A program made the translations under genes and the position numbers. Shown one piece after another: positions 17,758 through 25,266 of a stretch of 64,000 nt of DNA (position 1 is its first letter; each line of letters starts with the position of its first letter). The DNA comes from Granulicella sibirica. GTDB lineage: Bacteria > Acidobacteriota > Terriglobia > Terriglobales > Acidobacteriaceae. The notes beneath the pieces are model-generated. The model saw only the letters and a list, made by a program, of their open reading frames with translations, was not told the origin of the DNA and made no database searches. The stretch is from the NCBI RefSeq assembly GCF_004115155.1, contig NZ_RDSM01000002.1, positions 1,302,001-1,366,000 on the forward strand. The letters are read 5' to 3'.

Positions 17758-18069
17758 TTAGAACTGCATCGTCATCATCTGCTGATAGGCAGCCACCGCC
17801 TTGTTTCTCACCTGGAGCGCAAGCTGGAAAGCCATGTCCGCTTTCTGCCCGGCAATCATCGCGTCATGGACCTCGACACCGCTGCCGTTCAGCAGTCCAG
17901 TGATCGCATCGCTCGCCTTCTGATCCAGCGTGGCCGTCTGGTCGACCATCGACCGCAACATCCCGCCAAACGGCGGGCCGCCCGCCGCCCCTGACGTCGC
18001 AGACGCCATCCCCGCCGCACTCGCCACGCTCTTGAGCGCATCCGAAACACCAGCCGCTCCAACCACCAT
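17758..18069 (-). CDS. fliE: Flagellar hook-basal body adaptor protein FliE
   Basis: FliE joins the MS ring to the rod. The 103-residue product from ATG 18069 (GGAGG five bases upstream) ends with the family C-terminus VEVHDAMIAGQKADMAFQLA followed by LQVRNKAVAAYQQMMTMQF. The N-terminal third is Gly/Ala rich. It lies between flgC and fliF in the standard order. Confidence 0.94.
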   Translation of the reverse strand: MVVGAAGVSDALKSVASAAGMASATSGAAGGPPFGGMLRSMVDQTATLDQKASDAITGLLNGSGVEVHDAMIAGQKADMAFQLALQVRNKAVAAYQQMMTMQF

Positions 18070-18097
18070 CACACCCTCCTAGATCGCTTCGTGCGCC

Positions 18098-18562
18098 TTA
18101 CTTCAGAAGATCCAGCGAAGCGGTGATCATGCCCTTCTCCGCCTGCACTGCCGTGGCATTCATCCCATACGACCTTGTAGCCCCCATCAGATCCACCATC
18201 TCCGTCAGCGGATTGATGTCGGGATACGCCACATAGCCGTCCGGCCCTGCGTCCGGATGACCCGGGTCATATCTCTGGAGCGGAACGCTCTCATCCTGCA
18301 TCACCCCTGCCACCGAAACCCCACCAGCTGCCGCGTTCGAGCTCATGATCGAAGGAAAACCCGAACCAACATGACTCCCAAGAACACTCCCAAAACTCCC
18401 ATTTCCATCTGCGGCAAAGACAACGTGATGCCGCCGATACGGTCCGCCATCCTCGGTTCGCGTCGTCTCCGCGTTTGCCATGTTTGAAGCGACCACCTCG
18501 GCACGAACCCGCTCCGCCTTCAACGCCGAACCACTCACGTCCATCAAGCCAAAAAGATTCAT
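18098..18562 (-). CDS. flgC: Flagellar basal-body rod protein FlgC
   Basis: Proximal rod subunit. The 154-residue protein shows the N-terminal motif VRAEVVASNMANAETTRTED and the C-terminal motif DINPLTEMVDLMGATRSYGM followed by NATAVQAEKGMI, both diagnostic for FlgC. ATG start with AGGA upstream. Adjacent to flgB with a 14-base gap. Confidence 0.95.
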   Translation of the reverse strand: MNLFGLMDVSGSALKAERVRAEVVASNMANAETTRTEDGGPYRRHHVVFAADGNGSFGSVLGSHVGSGFPSIMSSNAAAGGVSVAGVMQDESVPLQRYDPGHPDAGPDGYVAYPDINPLTEMVDLMGATRSYGMNATAVQAEKGMITASLDLLK

Positions 18563-18576
18563 ATCCTGTCCTGTAC

Positions 18577-18948
18577 CTACCGGCTGTTAGCATCCGCATG
18601 GATAGCTGCCATCACGTTGGCGTACTCGCGCTTCAACAACGCCACCCCCGTCTTGAATTGCAATTGTGACTTCGCCAGTTGCATGGATTCCCGGTCCATC
18701 GACACATTGTTTCCATCCGGCCGGGCCACCAGCCCATCCACATCCGCGGCCTTCTCCAGGGCTGTCGTTGCTCCCGTCGGATCCTGCGCACTCAACTCCC
18801 GCGCAAACTCCGCGTCGAAGTCGAAGCCCTGGGTCTTATATCCCGGCGTATCGACGTTCGCCATGTTGCCTGCCGTCAGCTTGAGCTGGTCGCTCGCCAG
18901 GTCAAGGTACAGTCCAAGCGCATCACTCAAAGGCGTCGTAACCTGCAT
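18577..18948 (-). CDS. flgB: Flagellar basal-body rod protein FlgB
   Basis: Proximal rod subunit, first gene of the basal-body operon. I start at ATG 18948 because GGAGG lies seven bases upstream; the longer frame begins with TTG. The 123-residue protein has KLTAGNMANVDTPGYKTQGF near the N-terminus and the closing heptad MAAIHADANSR region typical of FlgB. A sigma-54-like site lies 29 bases upstream of the ATG. Confidence 0.94.
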   Translation of the reverse strand: MQVTTPLSDALGLYLDLASDQLKLTAGNMANVDTPGYKTQGFDFDAEFARELSAQDPTGATTALEKAADVDGLVARPDGNNVSMDRESMQLAKSQLQFKTGVALLKREYANVMAAIHADANSR

Positions 18949-18976
18949 CTGCTGTCCTCCGTGCAACAGGACTCAA

Positions 18977-18991
18977 GCATTCCTTTAACCA
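18977..18991 (-). promoter_or_regulatory. Putative sigma-54 promoter of flgB operon
   Basis: The minus strand reads TGGTTAAAGGAATGC: correct GG-N10-GC spacing, but only TGG of the TGGCA element is kept. The predicted transcription start is 17 bases before the flgB ATG, leaving the GGAGG in the leader. It lies just after the terminator of a sigma-54 activator gene, which strengthens the call. Confidence 0.45.
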
Positions 18992-18994
18992 AGA

Positions 18995-19022
18995 AAGAGC
19001 GCCCTCGGATGAGAGCGCTCTT
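18995..19022 (-). terminator. Intrinsic terminator between the activator gene and flgB
   Basis: AAGAGCGC and GCGCTCTT form an 8-base-pair stem with a 12-base loop, followed on the minus strand by TTTCTT. It lies 24 bases after the activator stop, so flgB probably needs its own promoter. Confidence 0.65.
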
Positions 19023-19046
19023 ATCGACTTCGTCCACGTATCAAAG

Positions 19047-20258
19047 CTACCGTCGTCGCCTGATCCGAATATCCGCCTCGTCGATCACTTGCCGATCCCC
19101 CGCAAGGATCGCCCCGCGCTCCAGCACATGCATCAATTCCCTTACGTTTCCCGGCCACGCATACTCCACGAGCATCTCTATCGCTCTCGCGGAGATACGT
19201 TTTCGTGGCGCATCCTTCCCCATAGCATCGAGAAAGAACTCCACCAGGGCCGGGATATCTTCCGCTCTCTCCCGCAGCGCAGGAACAGTCAGCGGAAACA
19301 CCGCGAGCCGGTGGTAGAGGTCGAGCCGAAATGTTCCCTCATCAGCCCTCTTCTCCAGCATCTGGTGCGTCGCCGCGATCACCCGCACATCGACCCGCAT
19401 CACCTCGTTATCTCCGACCCTCTGAAGCTCCCCACACTCCAGAAACCGCAGCATCTTCGCCTGCAGACCAAGTGGCATCTCGCCGATCTCATCCAAGAAT
19501 AGCGTCCCCCCATGCGCCGCCTCAATCCGGCCGGTTCGCGACTGCACCGCACCCGTAAACGCACCACGAGTATGCCCAAACAGCTCCGCCTCCAGCAGCG
19601 ACTCCGGAATCGCCGCGCAATTCAAAACCGTAAAACTCTTCAACGCCCGCGCACTCATCCGATGGACAGCCTTCGCAACGACCTCTTTCCCCGTCCCCGT
19701 CTCTCCTTCAATCAAAACCGTCGCAGTACGCGGAGCCACGAGTCGGATCATCATCCCTAAGTCCTGCATCACCATGCTTTCCCCCACCAGCTCCGGCAGC
19801 CCGGCAGTCGCCCCACCGCCAGACACTCGCGTCTCCCTTATAGGAGGGACGACAGTCAGCCCATGCGCTTCCTCGAGCTCTACCCGCTCAACCACTCCAC
19901 CAGTGTCCCGCGCCTCGCGCAGGGCATGCAGCAGTTCATTGCGCCTCGGGCTTCTTACGCCTCCAGGCTCCGCCGCGCCATCCACCCGCAGCAGATCGAC
20001 CGCTGGGAACATCGATCGCACCAGCCCGGCGAACTCGCCCGCCTCAAGATCCGGCAGCCAGGTATCCATCAACAGTGCCTCCGGCCTGGCCATGTCCATC
20101 TGCGCCATGGCCTCAGCCCCCCCATTCGCCTCCCGCACCTGCCATCGCAGCCCGGTGAGGCTCACCCGCAACCTCGCACGCAATGAAGAATCCGCGCTCG
20201 CTACCACAACTGTCCGCACTCCGCCCGGAGCCCCGCTGGCATTCGTACCTGCGTTCAT
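19047..20258 (-). CDS. Sigma-54-dependent response regulator lacking a DNA-binding domain (FlgR-like)
   Basis: Enhancer-binding-protein family activator that remodels sigma-54 RNA polymerase. The 403-residue protein has a receiver domain at residues 15-100 with Asp65 in MDTWLPD as likely phosphoacceptor, then a complete AAA+ domain: Walker A GETGTGKE at 185-192, the sigma-54 contact loop GAFTGA at 232-237, Walker B GTLFLDEIGE at 251-260 and an AWPGNVREL sensor II block near 367-375. It ends at residue 403 with Arg-rich sequence and has no Fis-type helix-turn-helix. Helicobacter FlgR also lacks that domain. Its place before the flgB operon suggests that it controls flagellar sigma-54 promoters. 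Confidence 0.9.
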   Translation of the reverse strand: MNAGTNASGAPGGVRTVVVASADSSLRARLRVSLTGLRWQVREANGGAEAMAQMDMARPEALLMDTWLPDLEAGEFAGLVRSMFPAVDLLRVDGAAEPGGVRSPRRNELLHALREARDTGGVVERVELEEAHGLTVVPPIRETRVSGGGATAGLPELVGESMVMQDLGMMIRLVAPRTATVLIEGETGTGKEVVAKAVHRMSARALKSFTVLNCAAIPESLLEAELFGHTRGAFTGAVQSRTGRIEAAHGGTLFLDEIGEMPLGLQAKMLRFLECGELQRVGDNEVMRVDVRVIAATHQMLEKRADEGTFRLDLYHRLAVFPLTVPALRERAEDIPALVEFFLDAMGKDAPRKRISARAIEMLVEYAWPGNVRELMHVLERGAILAGDRQVIDEADIRIRRRR

Positions 20259-20306
20259 CCGTGTTTCTCCCTCCAGCCCTCATCAGGCCGGATCATTCCC
20301 TGCGAC

Positions 20307-20555
20307 TCAGCGTTCCAACGCGCTTCGCACAAGCTCACGCATGGCGCTCACGCCACGCAGCAGCCGTCCACACTCCCTCAACCCCTCTCGAACGGCCTCT
20401 TGGTAAGCCGCAGGCGTCCCTTGCAACTCGCCGATCTCCAACCTGCAGTGCAGAGCTGTCAGCGGCTGGCATAGCTCATGCAGCACCTCAGCGATCTCCA
20501 AAAGCTCCCCAGACCGGCCTGGCGCACCAACATCCCGGCCCACGTCACTCCGCAC
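20307..20555 (-). CDS. Histidine kinase dimerisation-domain-only protein
   Basis: A small protein of about 82 residues. I place the start at GTG 20555 (AGGAG just upstream); the open frame extends to 20735 but that part overlaps the neighbouring response regulator. Residues 17-75 resemble a HisKA dimerisation and phosphotransfer domain, with the H-box EVLHELCQPLTAL and His26, then a second helix around AVREGLRECGRLLRGVSAM. No ATP-binding HATPase part follows before the stop. It lies between an OmpR-type regulator and a receiver-containing sigma-54 activator, so it may pass phosphate between receivers or be a kinase remnant. Start and function are uncertain. Confidence 0.6.
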   Translation of the reverse strand: MRSDVGRDVGAPGRSGELLEIAEVLHELCQPLTALHCRLEIGELQGTPAAYQEAVREGLRECGRLLRGVSAMRELVRSALER

Positions 20556-20574
20556 GCTCTCCTGCCCGAGCCGC

Positions 20575-21399
20575 TCAGGCAACAATGCGCACCCCTGGAA
20601 GCCATGGGGACGGCCTACCGACTGTATCGATCGCAGGAGACGCGCGTCGTTCGCCCATCTCGTCTCGTGCCGGTTCCTTCTTCCCCACACTTCCGGGCCG
20701 GAGGTCCACTCCGGACCCGATCTGGTACCCCTCACCGCGTACCGTCTCGATCACCGTCACCGTCGCCGCATCCGAGAGCGCCGGGCATGCTGCAGAAAGC
20801 TTCTTGCGCAAGTAGTTCACATACACATCCACCACATTCGTCCCCGCATCCGGAGACATCTGCCAGACCTCACGCAGCAACTCGCTCCGTCCGCAACACC
20901 TGCCCTGCCGTTGCATCAGAAATTCGAGCAGCGCAAACTCCTTCGTCGTCAGCTCCACCACCGCCCCAGCCCTCGTTACCTTCCGCTCCATGCGATTCAA
21001 GACAAGGTCGCCGGACCGCAGAAGCGGATCGGCAAACTGTTCTCTCCGTCGCAGCAGAGCCCTGCAACGAGCCGTCAGTTCGTGCAGCGAGAAAGGCTTC
21101 ATCAGCAGGTCGTCCGCCCCGAGGTTCAGGCATTGAACCCGCTCCTCCACTTGCGCCCGCCCCGTGAGCACAATCACCGCCATGGCCGTATACAACCCCT
21201 GCATGCCTCGAAGCACATCCATGCCATCTCTTTTCGGCAGCCCAAGGTCCAGAACCATCAAATCCGGCCTCTCGGATGCCACGTGTTCGAGCGCCGCATC
21301 TCCATCTCCAACCCGGGCCACCTCATGCCCATCCATCGCAAGACCCTTTTGCAGAAACAGCCCCAAAGCAGCATCATCTTCGACCACAAGTACCCGCAT
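20575..21399 (-). CDS. OmpR/PhoB-family response regulator
   Basis: Two-component response regulator. I start at ATG 21399 (274 residues); a GTG three codons earlier is also possible. The receiver domain spans residues 1-115 with VEDDA, the phosphoacceptor in MVLDLGLPKRDG, Thr in VIVLTG and Lys in LLMKPFS. The winged-helix domain follows at about 125-220 with ELTTKEFALLEFLMQRQG and NVVDVYVNYLRKKL. A 45-residue tail extends beyond the normal domain end. It is upstream of the DHp-only gene and the sigma-54 activator on the same strand. No full-length kinase is nearby. Confidence 0.92.
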   Translation of the reverse strand: MRVLVVEDDAALGLFLQKGLAMDGHEVARVGDGDAALEHVASERPDLMVLDLGLPKRDGMDVLRGMQGLYTAMAVIVLTGRAQVEERVQCLNLGADDLLMKPFSLHELTARCRALLRRREQFADPLLRSGDLVLNRMERKVTRAGAVVELTTKEFALLEFLMQRQGRCCGRSELLREVWQMSPDAGTNVVDVYVNYLRKKLSAACPALSDAATVTVIETVRGEGYQIGSGVDLRPGSVGKKEPARDEMGERRASPAIDTVGRPSPWLPGVRIVA

Positions 21400-21678
21400 C
21401 TGTCTCACTTCTTGGCCTCATTTCTCTGTATCCCGCTCTGCCCATCGAAACGTCCGGCAACGACAAAAGGCGACTTCCACCTTGGAGATCAGAATCTATT
21501 CGGAAAGACTTCGGTCATCCATACAATCTGGTTATTACGATTACTCCCTGGCAGATAGAGAGCAAGGAACGATTACCTTGGTTCCGATAAACCAGGGACC
21601 GAAACAGAACAACGATCGGCCAATCCCAAAATGGGCTGCGGGCCTGTATGCAACTTTGGTCCCGCCTAACGCAAGAAA

Positions 21679-21709
21679 GTTCTCTGGTTCGCTTTTTATT
21701 CGCTACAAT
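21679..21709 (+). promoter_or_regulatory. lexA promoter region with direct-repeat operator candidate
   Basis: TACAAT at 21704-21709 is a good -10 box eight bases before the lexA ATG. Upstream lies GTTC-N7-ATTC (21687-21701), close to the GTTC-N7-GTTC direct repeat bound by some LexA proteins, and another GTTC at 21679. The rest of the 308-base gap back to 21409 holds no gene that I can support, only an imperfect inverted repeat near 21572-21594 (CCTTGGTT / AACCAGGG). Confidence 0.35.
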
Positions 21710-21716
21710 CATTCGC

Positions 21717-22322
21717 ATGGCGATCACGCGGCGGCAAAAAGAGGTCATCGACTTTCTCTCCGGATTCACCCAGAAGAACGGCTACTCCCCGTCATACGAG
21801 GAGATCGCTTCCGGCCTCGGCCTGAACTCGCTCGCAACCGTGCATAAACACGTCACCAACCTCCAGAACAAGGGCCTCCTGCAGCGAGCCCACAACCGCT
21901 CCCGATCCATCGACGTCCTCCCCACCCGCACCAGCAAGAAAGGCTTTGAGCGCCTCCCGCTCCTCGGGCGCATCGCTGCGGGCCGACCCGTCGAAGCCAT
22001 CGAAACCGCCGAATCTATCTCCCTCGGCGACATCATCGGTAACCGCGAAGTCTTCGCCCTCGAGGTCCGTGGAGACTCTATGCGCGACGAACACATCGTC
22101 AGCGGCGACTACGTCCTCGTCGAGCGCACCCGCACCGCACGGGAAGGTGAGATCATCGTCGCTCTGATCGACGGTGCCGACGCCACCCTCAAGCGCTTCT
22201 ATCGTGAAGGCAGCATGATCCGTCTCCAGCCCTCGAACAATGAGATGGCCCCCATTTACGCCCCCGCCGCCAGCGTCAGCATCCAGGGCAAGGTCCTCGG
22301 AGTACTCCGCAAGTACGCCTGA
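21717..22322 (+). CDS. lexA: SOS response repressor LexA
   Basis: Repressor of DNA-damage genes that cleaves itself when RecA is activated. Starting at ATG 21717 the protein has 201 residues. An N-terminal winged helix (residues 1-65; RRQKEVIDFLSGFTQKNGYS and LGLNSLATVHKHV) is followed by the cleavage site Ala88-Gly89 in GRIAAGRP and the serine protease core, with Ser121 in RGDSM and Lys159 in DATLKRF. The frame extends upstream to 21648, but a promoter-like -10 box lies there, so I reject that extension. Confidence 0.95.
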   Translation: MAITRRQKEVIDFLSGFTQKNGYSPSYEEIASGLGLNSLATVHKHVTNLQNKGLLQRAHNRSRSIDVLPTRTSKKGFERLPLLGRIAAGRPVEAIETAESISLGDIIGNREVFALEVRGDSMRDEHIVSGDYVLVERTRTAREGEIIVALIDGADATLKRFYREGSMIRLQPSNNEMAPIYAPAASVSIQGKVLGVLRKYA

Positions 22323-22392
22323 GTTTTCACGGAACTGCCTGGCCATACTCTGCGTATCACCCCTTGTCGCCACTCGAAGGGGTAAACGCACC

Positions 22393-23592
22393 ATGAACAA
22401 CAAGAAGCGCTCGAAGCTCTGGATTTGGATTCCGGTCGTCGTCGTCGCCGTAGGCGGCCTCGCGGTCACTGCCATCGCTCGCGGCAGCAAGACCAAGCTC
22501 GAGCCCTCCCAGATCGCCAAGGTCGAGCGCGGAGACGTTGCCCACTCCGTCGTCGCGACCGGCAAGGTGCAGCCCGTCACCAAGGTTGAGGTCAAATCCA
22601 AGGCATCAGGCATCGTAACCAAGCTCTTCGTCGACGTTAACGCCCACGTCACCAAGGGCCAGGTGCTCGCCCAGCTCGACCAGCAGGAGATACTCGATCA
22701 GGTCGCCGCCCAGAAGGCCCAGCTCGCCGCCGCTGAGTCGAATGCCCACGCCGCCGATGCAGCCATCACCTTCGACCGGGTCAATGCCGAAGCCCCCGAC
22801 CTTCCGATGTTCAAGCACACTTACGATCGCGCCCGGGAGATGTCCTCCGCCGGCGTTGTCTCCCAGCAGGCCCTGGACGACGCTCAGCAGAAGTACCTCT
22901 CCGCCGCCAACACCCGCGACAAAGCCCTCGCACAAATCACGGTCGACATCGCCAAGCTCCGCCAGGCTCAGGCGCAGGTCGCCCAGGCGCAGGCCTCCCT
23001 CAAGCAGCTCGAAGAGCAGCTCGGCTACACCACCATCATCTCCCCCATGGACGGCACCGTGCTCTCCCGTGACGTGGAGGTCGGCGACGCCGTCAGCTCC
23101 ATCCTGGTCCTCGGCTCGACCGCTACCCTCGTCATGACTGTCGGTGACACCAGCCAGGTCTACGTTCAGGGCAAAGTCGACGAGGCCGGCATCGGCAAGA
23201 TCTACCTCAACCAGCCGGCCCGCATCAAGGTGGAAAGCTTCCGTGACCACACCTTCCTCGGTCGCGTCACTCAGATCACGCCGCTCGGTGTGGAAAAGGA
23301 CAACGTCACCACCTTCGACACTCGCATCTCCATCGAGAACCCCGGCGGCGAACTCAAGGCCAACATGACCGCGAACGCGGAAATCCTCCTTGAAGAACAT
23401 AAGGGCGTCCTCACCGTCCCCGAGCAGGCTGTCCTCTACGATAAGGACCGCAAAGCCACCATCGAAGTCCCGGATCCCAACGAGAAAACCGGCCGCCGCA
23501 AGCTCCCCGTCATCGCCGGCCTCTCCAACGGCACCCGCACCGAGATCATCTCCGGCCTCAAGCAGGACGACCCCGTCGTCCTCCAGCAATAA
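22393..23592 (+). CDS. HlyD/MacA-type efflux periplasmic adaptor subunit
   Basis: Membrane fusion protein of a tripartite efflux or secretion system. The 399-residue protein has one N-terminal membrane helix (residues about 8-30, IWIPVVVVAVGGLAV), a lipoyl/barrel-sandwich half at GKVQPVTKVEVKSKASGIV, a long coiled coil rich in Gln and Ala (residues 100-210), the second lipoyl half IISPMDGTVLSRDVEVGDAV and beta-barrel domains. Unlike MacA it is not followed by an ABC or RND pump gene; the next gene is a DUF4097-type protein. AGGGG lies about ten bases before the ATG. Confidence 0.88.
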   Translation: MNNKKRSKLWIWIPVVVVAVGGLAVTAIARGSKTKLEPSQIAKVERGDVAHSVVATGKVQPVTKVEVKSKASGIVTKLFVDVNAHVTKGQVLAQLDQQEILDQVAAQKAQLAAAESNAHAADAAITFDRVNAEAPDLPMFKHTYDRAREMSSAGVVSQQALDDAQQKYLSAANTRDKALAQITVDIAKLRQAQAQVAQAQASLKQLEEQLGYTTIISPMDGTVLSRDVEVGDAVSSILVLGSTATLVMTVGDTSQVYVQGKVDEAGIGKIYLNQPARIKVESFRDHTFLGRVTQITPLGVEKDNVTTFDTRISIENPGGELKANMTANAEILLEEHKGVLTVPEQAVLYDKDRKATIEVPDPNEKTGRRKLPVIAGLSNGTRTEIISGLKQDDPVVLQQ

Positions 23593-23658
23593 CAGCAGTA
23601 ATCTGAAAAGCACGACGCATCCAACGAATCACACATCGAGGCCGCACGAAGGAGCATC

Positions 23659-24516
23659 ATGAAAATCCAGACCATCGCCCTGACCCTAACCCTGGCCTCC
23701 ACCAGCGCCTTCGCTGCAGACCGCAACTTCGACCGCACCGTCCCCACCGGCAACGCACCCAACGTCTCCGTATCCACCGGCTCCGGCTACGTTCACATCC
23801 ATCCCGGCAACGACAACCAGGTCCACGTCACCGGCCACATCCACTCCAGCAATGGCGGCTGGTTTTCAAGTTCGAATGACATCGATCACCGTCTGCAAGA
23901 GATCGCCGACAACCCACCCATCCACCAGAACGGCAACGACCTCATCATCGGCGAGCGCCAGACCCGCGATCTCTTCCGCAACATCTCCATCGACTATGAG
24001 ATCACCCTCCCCCGCAACTCCATCCTCAGCACCTTCACTGGCTCCGGCGACATTGAAACCCAGGACGTAGCCCAGAGCGTCCGCGCCGAAACCGGCTCCG
24101 GCTCCCTCCGCATCCGCGGCGTCCACGGCTCCGCCAGCCTCCACTCCGGTTCCGGCGACATCGAGCTCGAGCAGTCCGCCCAGGGCGACACGAAGCTTGA
24201 AACCGGCTCTGGCAGCATCCGCGCTCACGGTGTCAATGGCGGCCTCCAGGCCGAATCCGGCTCCGGCGACATCGAGATCTACGGCCGCCCCGCCACCGAC
24301 TGGCGTCTCCAGACCGGCTCCGGCTCCATCCGCCTCACCCTCGGCAACGATGCCCGCTTCAACGTCAACGCCAGCACCGGCTCCGGAAGCATCCGCGTCC
24401 AGCAGTCGGTCAGCCAGATGGCGAACAATAACGGCCACCACCTGACCGCCTCCGTCAACGGCGGAGGCCCCAACCTACGCGCCAGCACCGGCTCCGGCGA
24501 TATCGAAATCAAGTAA
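23659..24516 (+). CDS. Secreted DUF4097-type beta-repeat protein
   Basis: Probable exported protein of 285 residues with a signal peptide (KIQTIALTLTLASTSAFAA, cleavage near residue 20). The body is a run of at least nine strand repeats, alternating TGSGSIR-like and GSGDIE-like units every 15-22 residues from about residue 120 to the end (TGSGDIE, TGSGSLRIRG, SGSGDIELEQ, TGSGSIRAHG, SGSGDIEIYG and so on). This pattern fits the DUF4097/DUF2807 right-handed beta-helix families, whose role is unknown but often envelope-related. AAGGAG precedes the ATG. Same strand as the efflux adaptor, 66 bases after it. Confidence 0.8.
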   Translation: MKIQTIALTLTLASTSAFAADRNFDRTVPTGNAPNVSVSTGSGYVHIHPGNDNQVHVTGHIHSSNGGWFSSSNDIDHRLQEIADNPPIHQNGNDLIIGERQTRDLFRNISIDYEITLPRNSILSTFTGSGDIETQDVAQSVRAETGSGSLRIRGVHGSASLHSGSGDIELEQSAQGDTKLETGSGSIRAHGVNGGLQAESGSGDIEIYGRPATDWRLQTGSGSIRLTLGNDARFNVNASTGSGSIRVQQSVSQMANNNGHHLTASVNGGGPNLRASTGSGDIEIK

Positions 24517-24529
24517 CACCCGGTACCTT

Positions 24530-24566
24530 CCTCTCAGGATCCGATCAACTCTCGTATCCTGAGAGG
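24530..24566 (+). promoter_or_regulatory. Perfect hairpin covering the ribosome site of gph
   Basis: CCTCTCAGGAT (24530-24540) and ATCCTGAGAGG (24556-24566) form a perfect 11-base-pair stem with a 15-base loop. The right arm contains GAGAGG, the only ribosome site for the gph ATG at 24568. There is no T run, so it is a poor terminator; it could limit gph translation on transcripts coming from upstream. Confidence 0.6.
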
Positions 24567-24567
24567 A

Positions 24568-25266
24568 ATGACTGTTACGGCCAATCCCCGCCTCCTGATC
24601 TTCGACCTCGATGGCACCCTGATCGACTCCCGTCAGGATCTCTGCAACTCGGTCAACGCCACCCTCGCTCACCTCGGCCGCTCCGCCCTCCCCGACGCCG
24701 TCATAGCCAGCTACATCGGCGACGGAGCTTCGATGCTCATCCGCCGCGCCCTCGGCGATCCGGATCAGGTAGAAGAATCTCATCTCAACCAGGCGATCTC
24801 CTTCTTTCTCGACTACTATCGCATCCACAAGCTCGACTTCACCTACGTCTACCCCGGCGTCCTCGAAGCCCTCGCATCGATCCGTGGCGCCCACCCCACG
24901 GTCCCCATGGCCGTCCTCACGAACAAGCCCGTCCACCCCTCGCGAGACATCTGCGCCCACTTCGGCCTCGATCGTTTCTTCTTCCAGAATTACGGCGGGA
25001 ACTCCTTCCACACCAAGAAGCCCGACCCACACGGCATTCAAACCTTGATCGCCGAAGCCAACGCTTTAGCCCCCAATGCCGAACCCATCACCCCGGCGCA
25101 GACTGTTATGATCGGCGACTCGGACGTCGACATTCTCACCGCCCGCAATGCCGGCGCTCGCTCCCTTGGCTGCACCTTCGGACTCTCGCCACACGCCCTG
25201 GCCGCCGCTCAACCTGAAGCAACAGTCGATTCACCCACCGAGTGGCCCGCCACCCTCTTCGCCTAG
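24568..25266 (+). CDS. gph: Phosphoglycolate phosphatase (HAD family)
   Basis: HAD-superfamily hydrolase, most like Gph, which removes phosphate from 2-phosphoglycolate formed during DNA repair or oxygenase side reactions. The 232-residue protein has motif I LIFDLDGTLIDS at residues 9-20, an alpha-helical cap, motif II VLTNKP, Lys in HTKKPDP and motif IV MIGDSDVDILTARNAG. The substrate is inferred from subfamily appearance only. Its stop overlaps the convergent DUF418 gene by 4 bases. Confidence 0.85.
   Translation: MTVTANPRLLIFDLDGTLIDSRQDLCNSVNATLAHLGRSALPDAVIASYIGDGASMLIRRALGDPDQVEESHLNQAISFFLDYYRIHKLDFTYVYPGVLEALASIRGAHPTVPMAVLTNKPVHPSRDICAHFGLDRFFFQNYGGNSFHTKKPDPHGIQTLIAEANALAPNAEPITPAQTVMIGDSDVDILTARNAGARSLGCTFGLSPHALAAAQPEATVDSPTEWPATLFA

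Noticed and set aside
22606..23613. Long minus-strand frame of 335 codons opposite the efflux adaptor
   Set aside because: Shadow of a GC-rich gene; repetitive Gly/Asp/Leu composition and no known motif.
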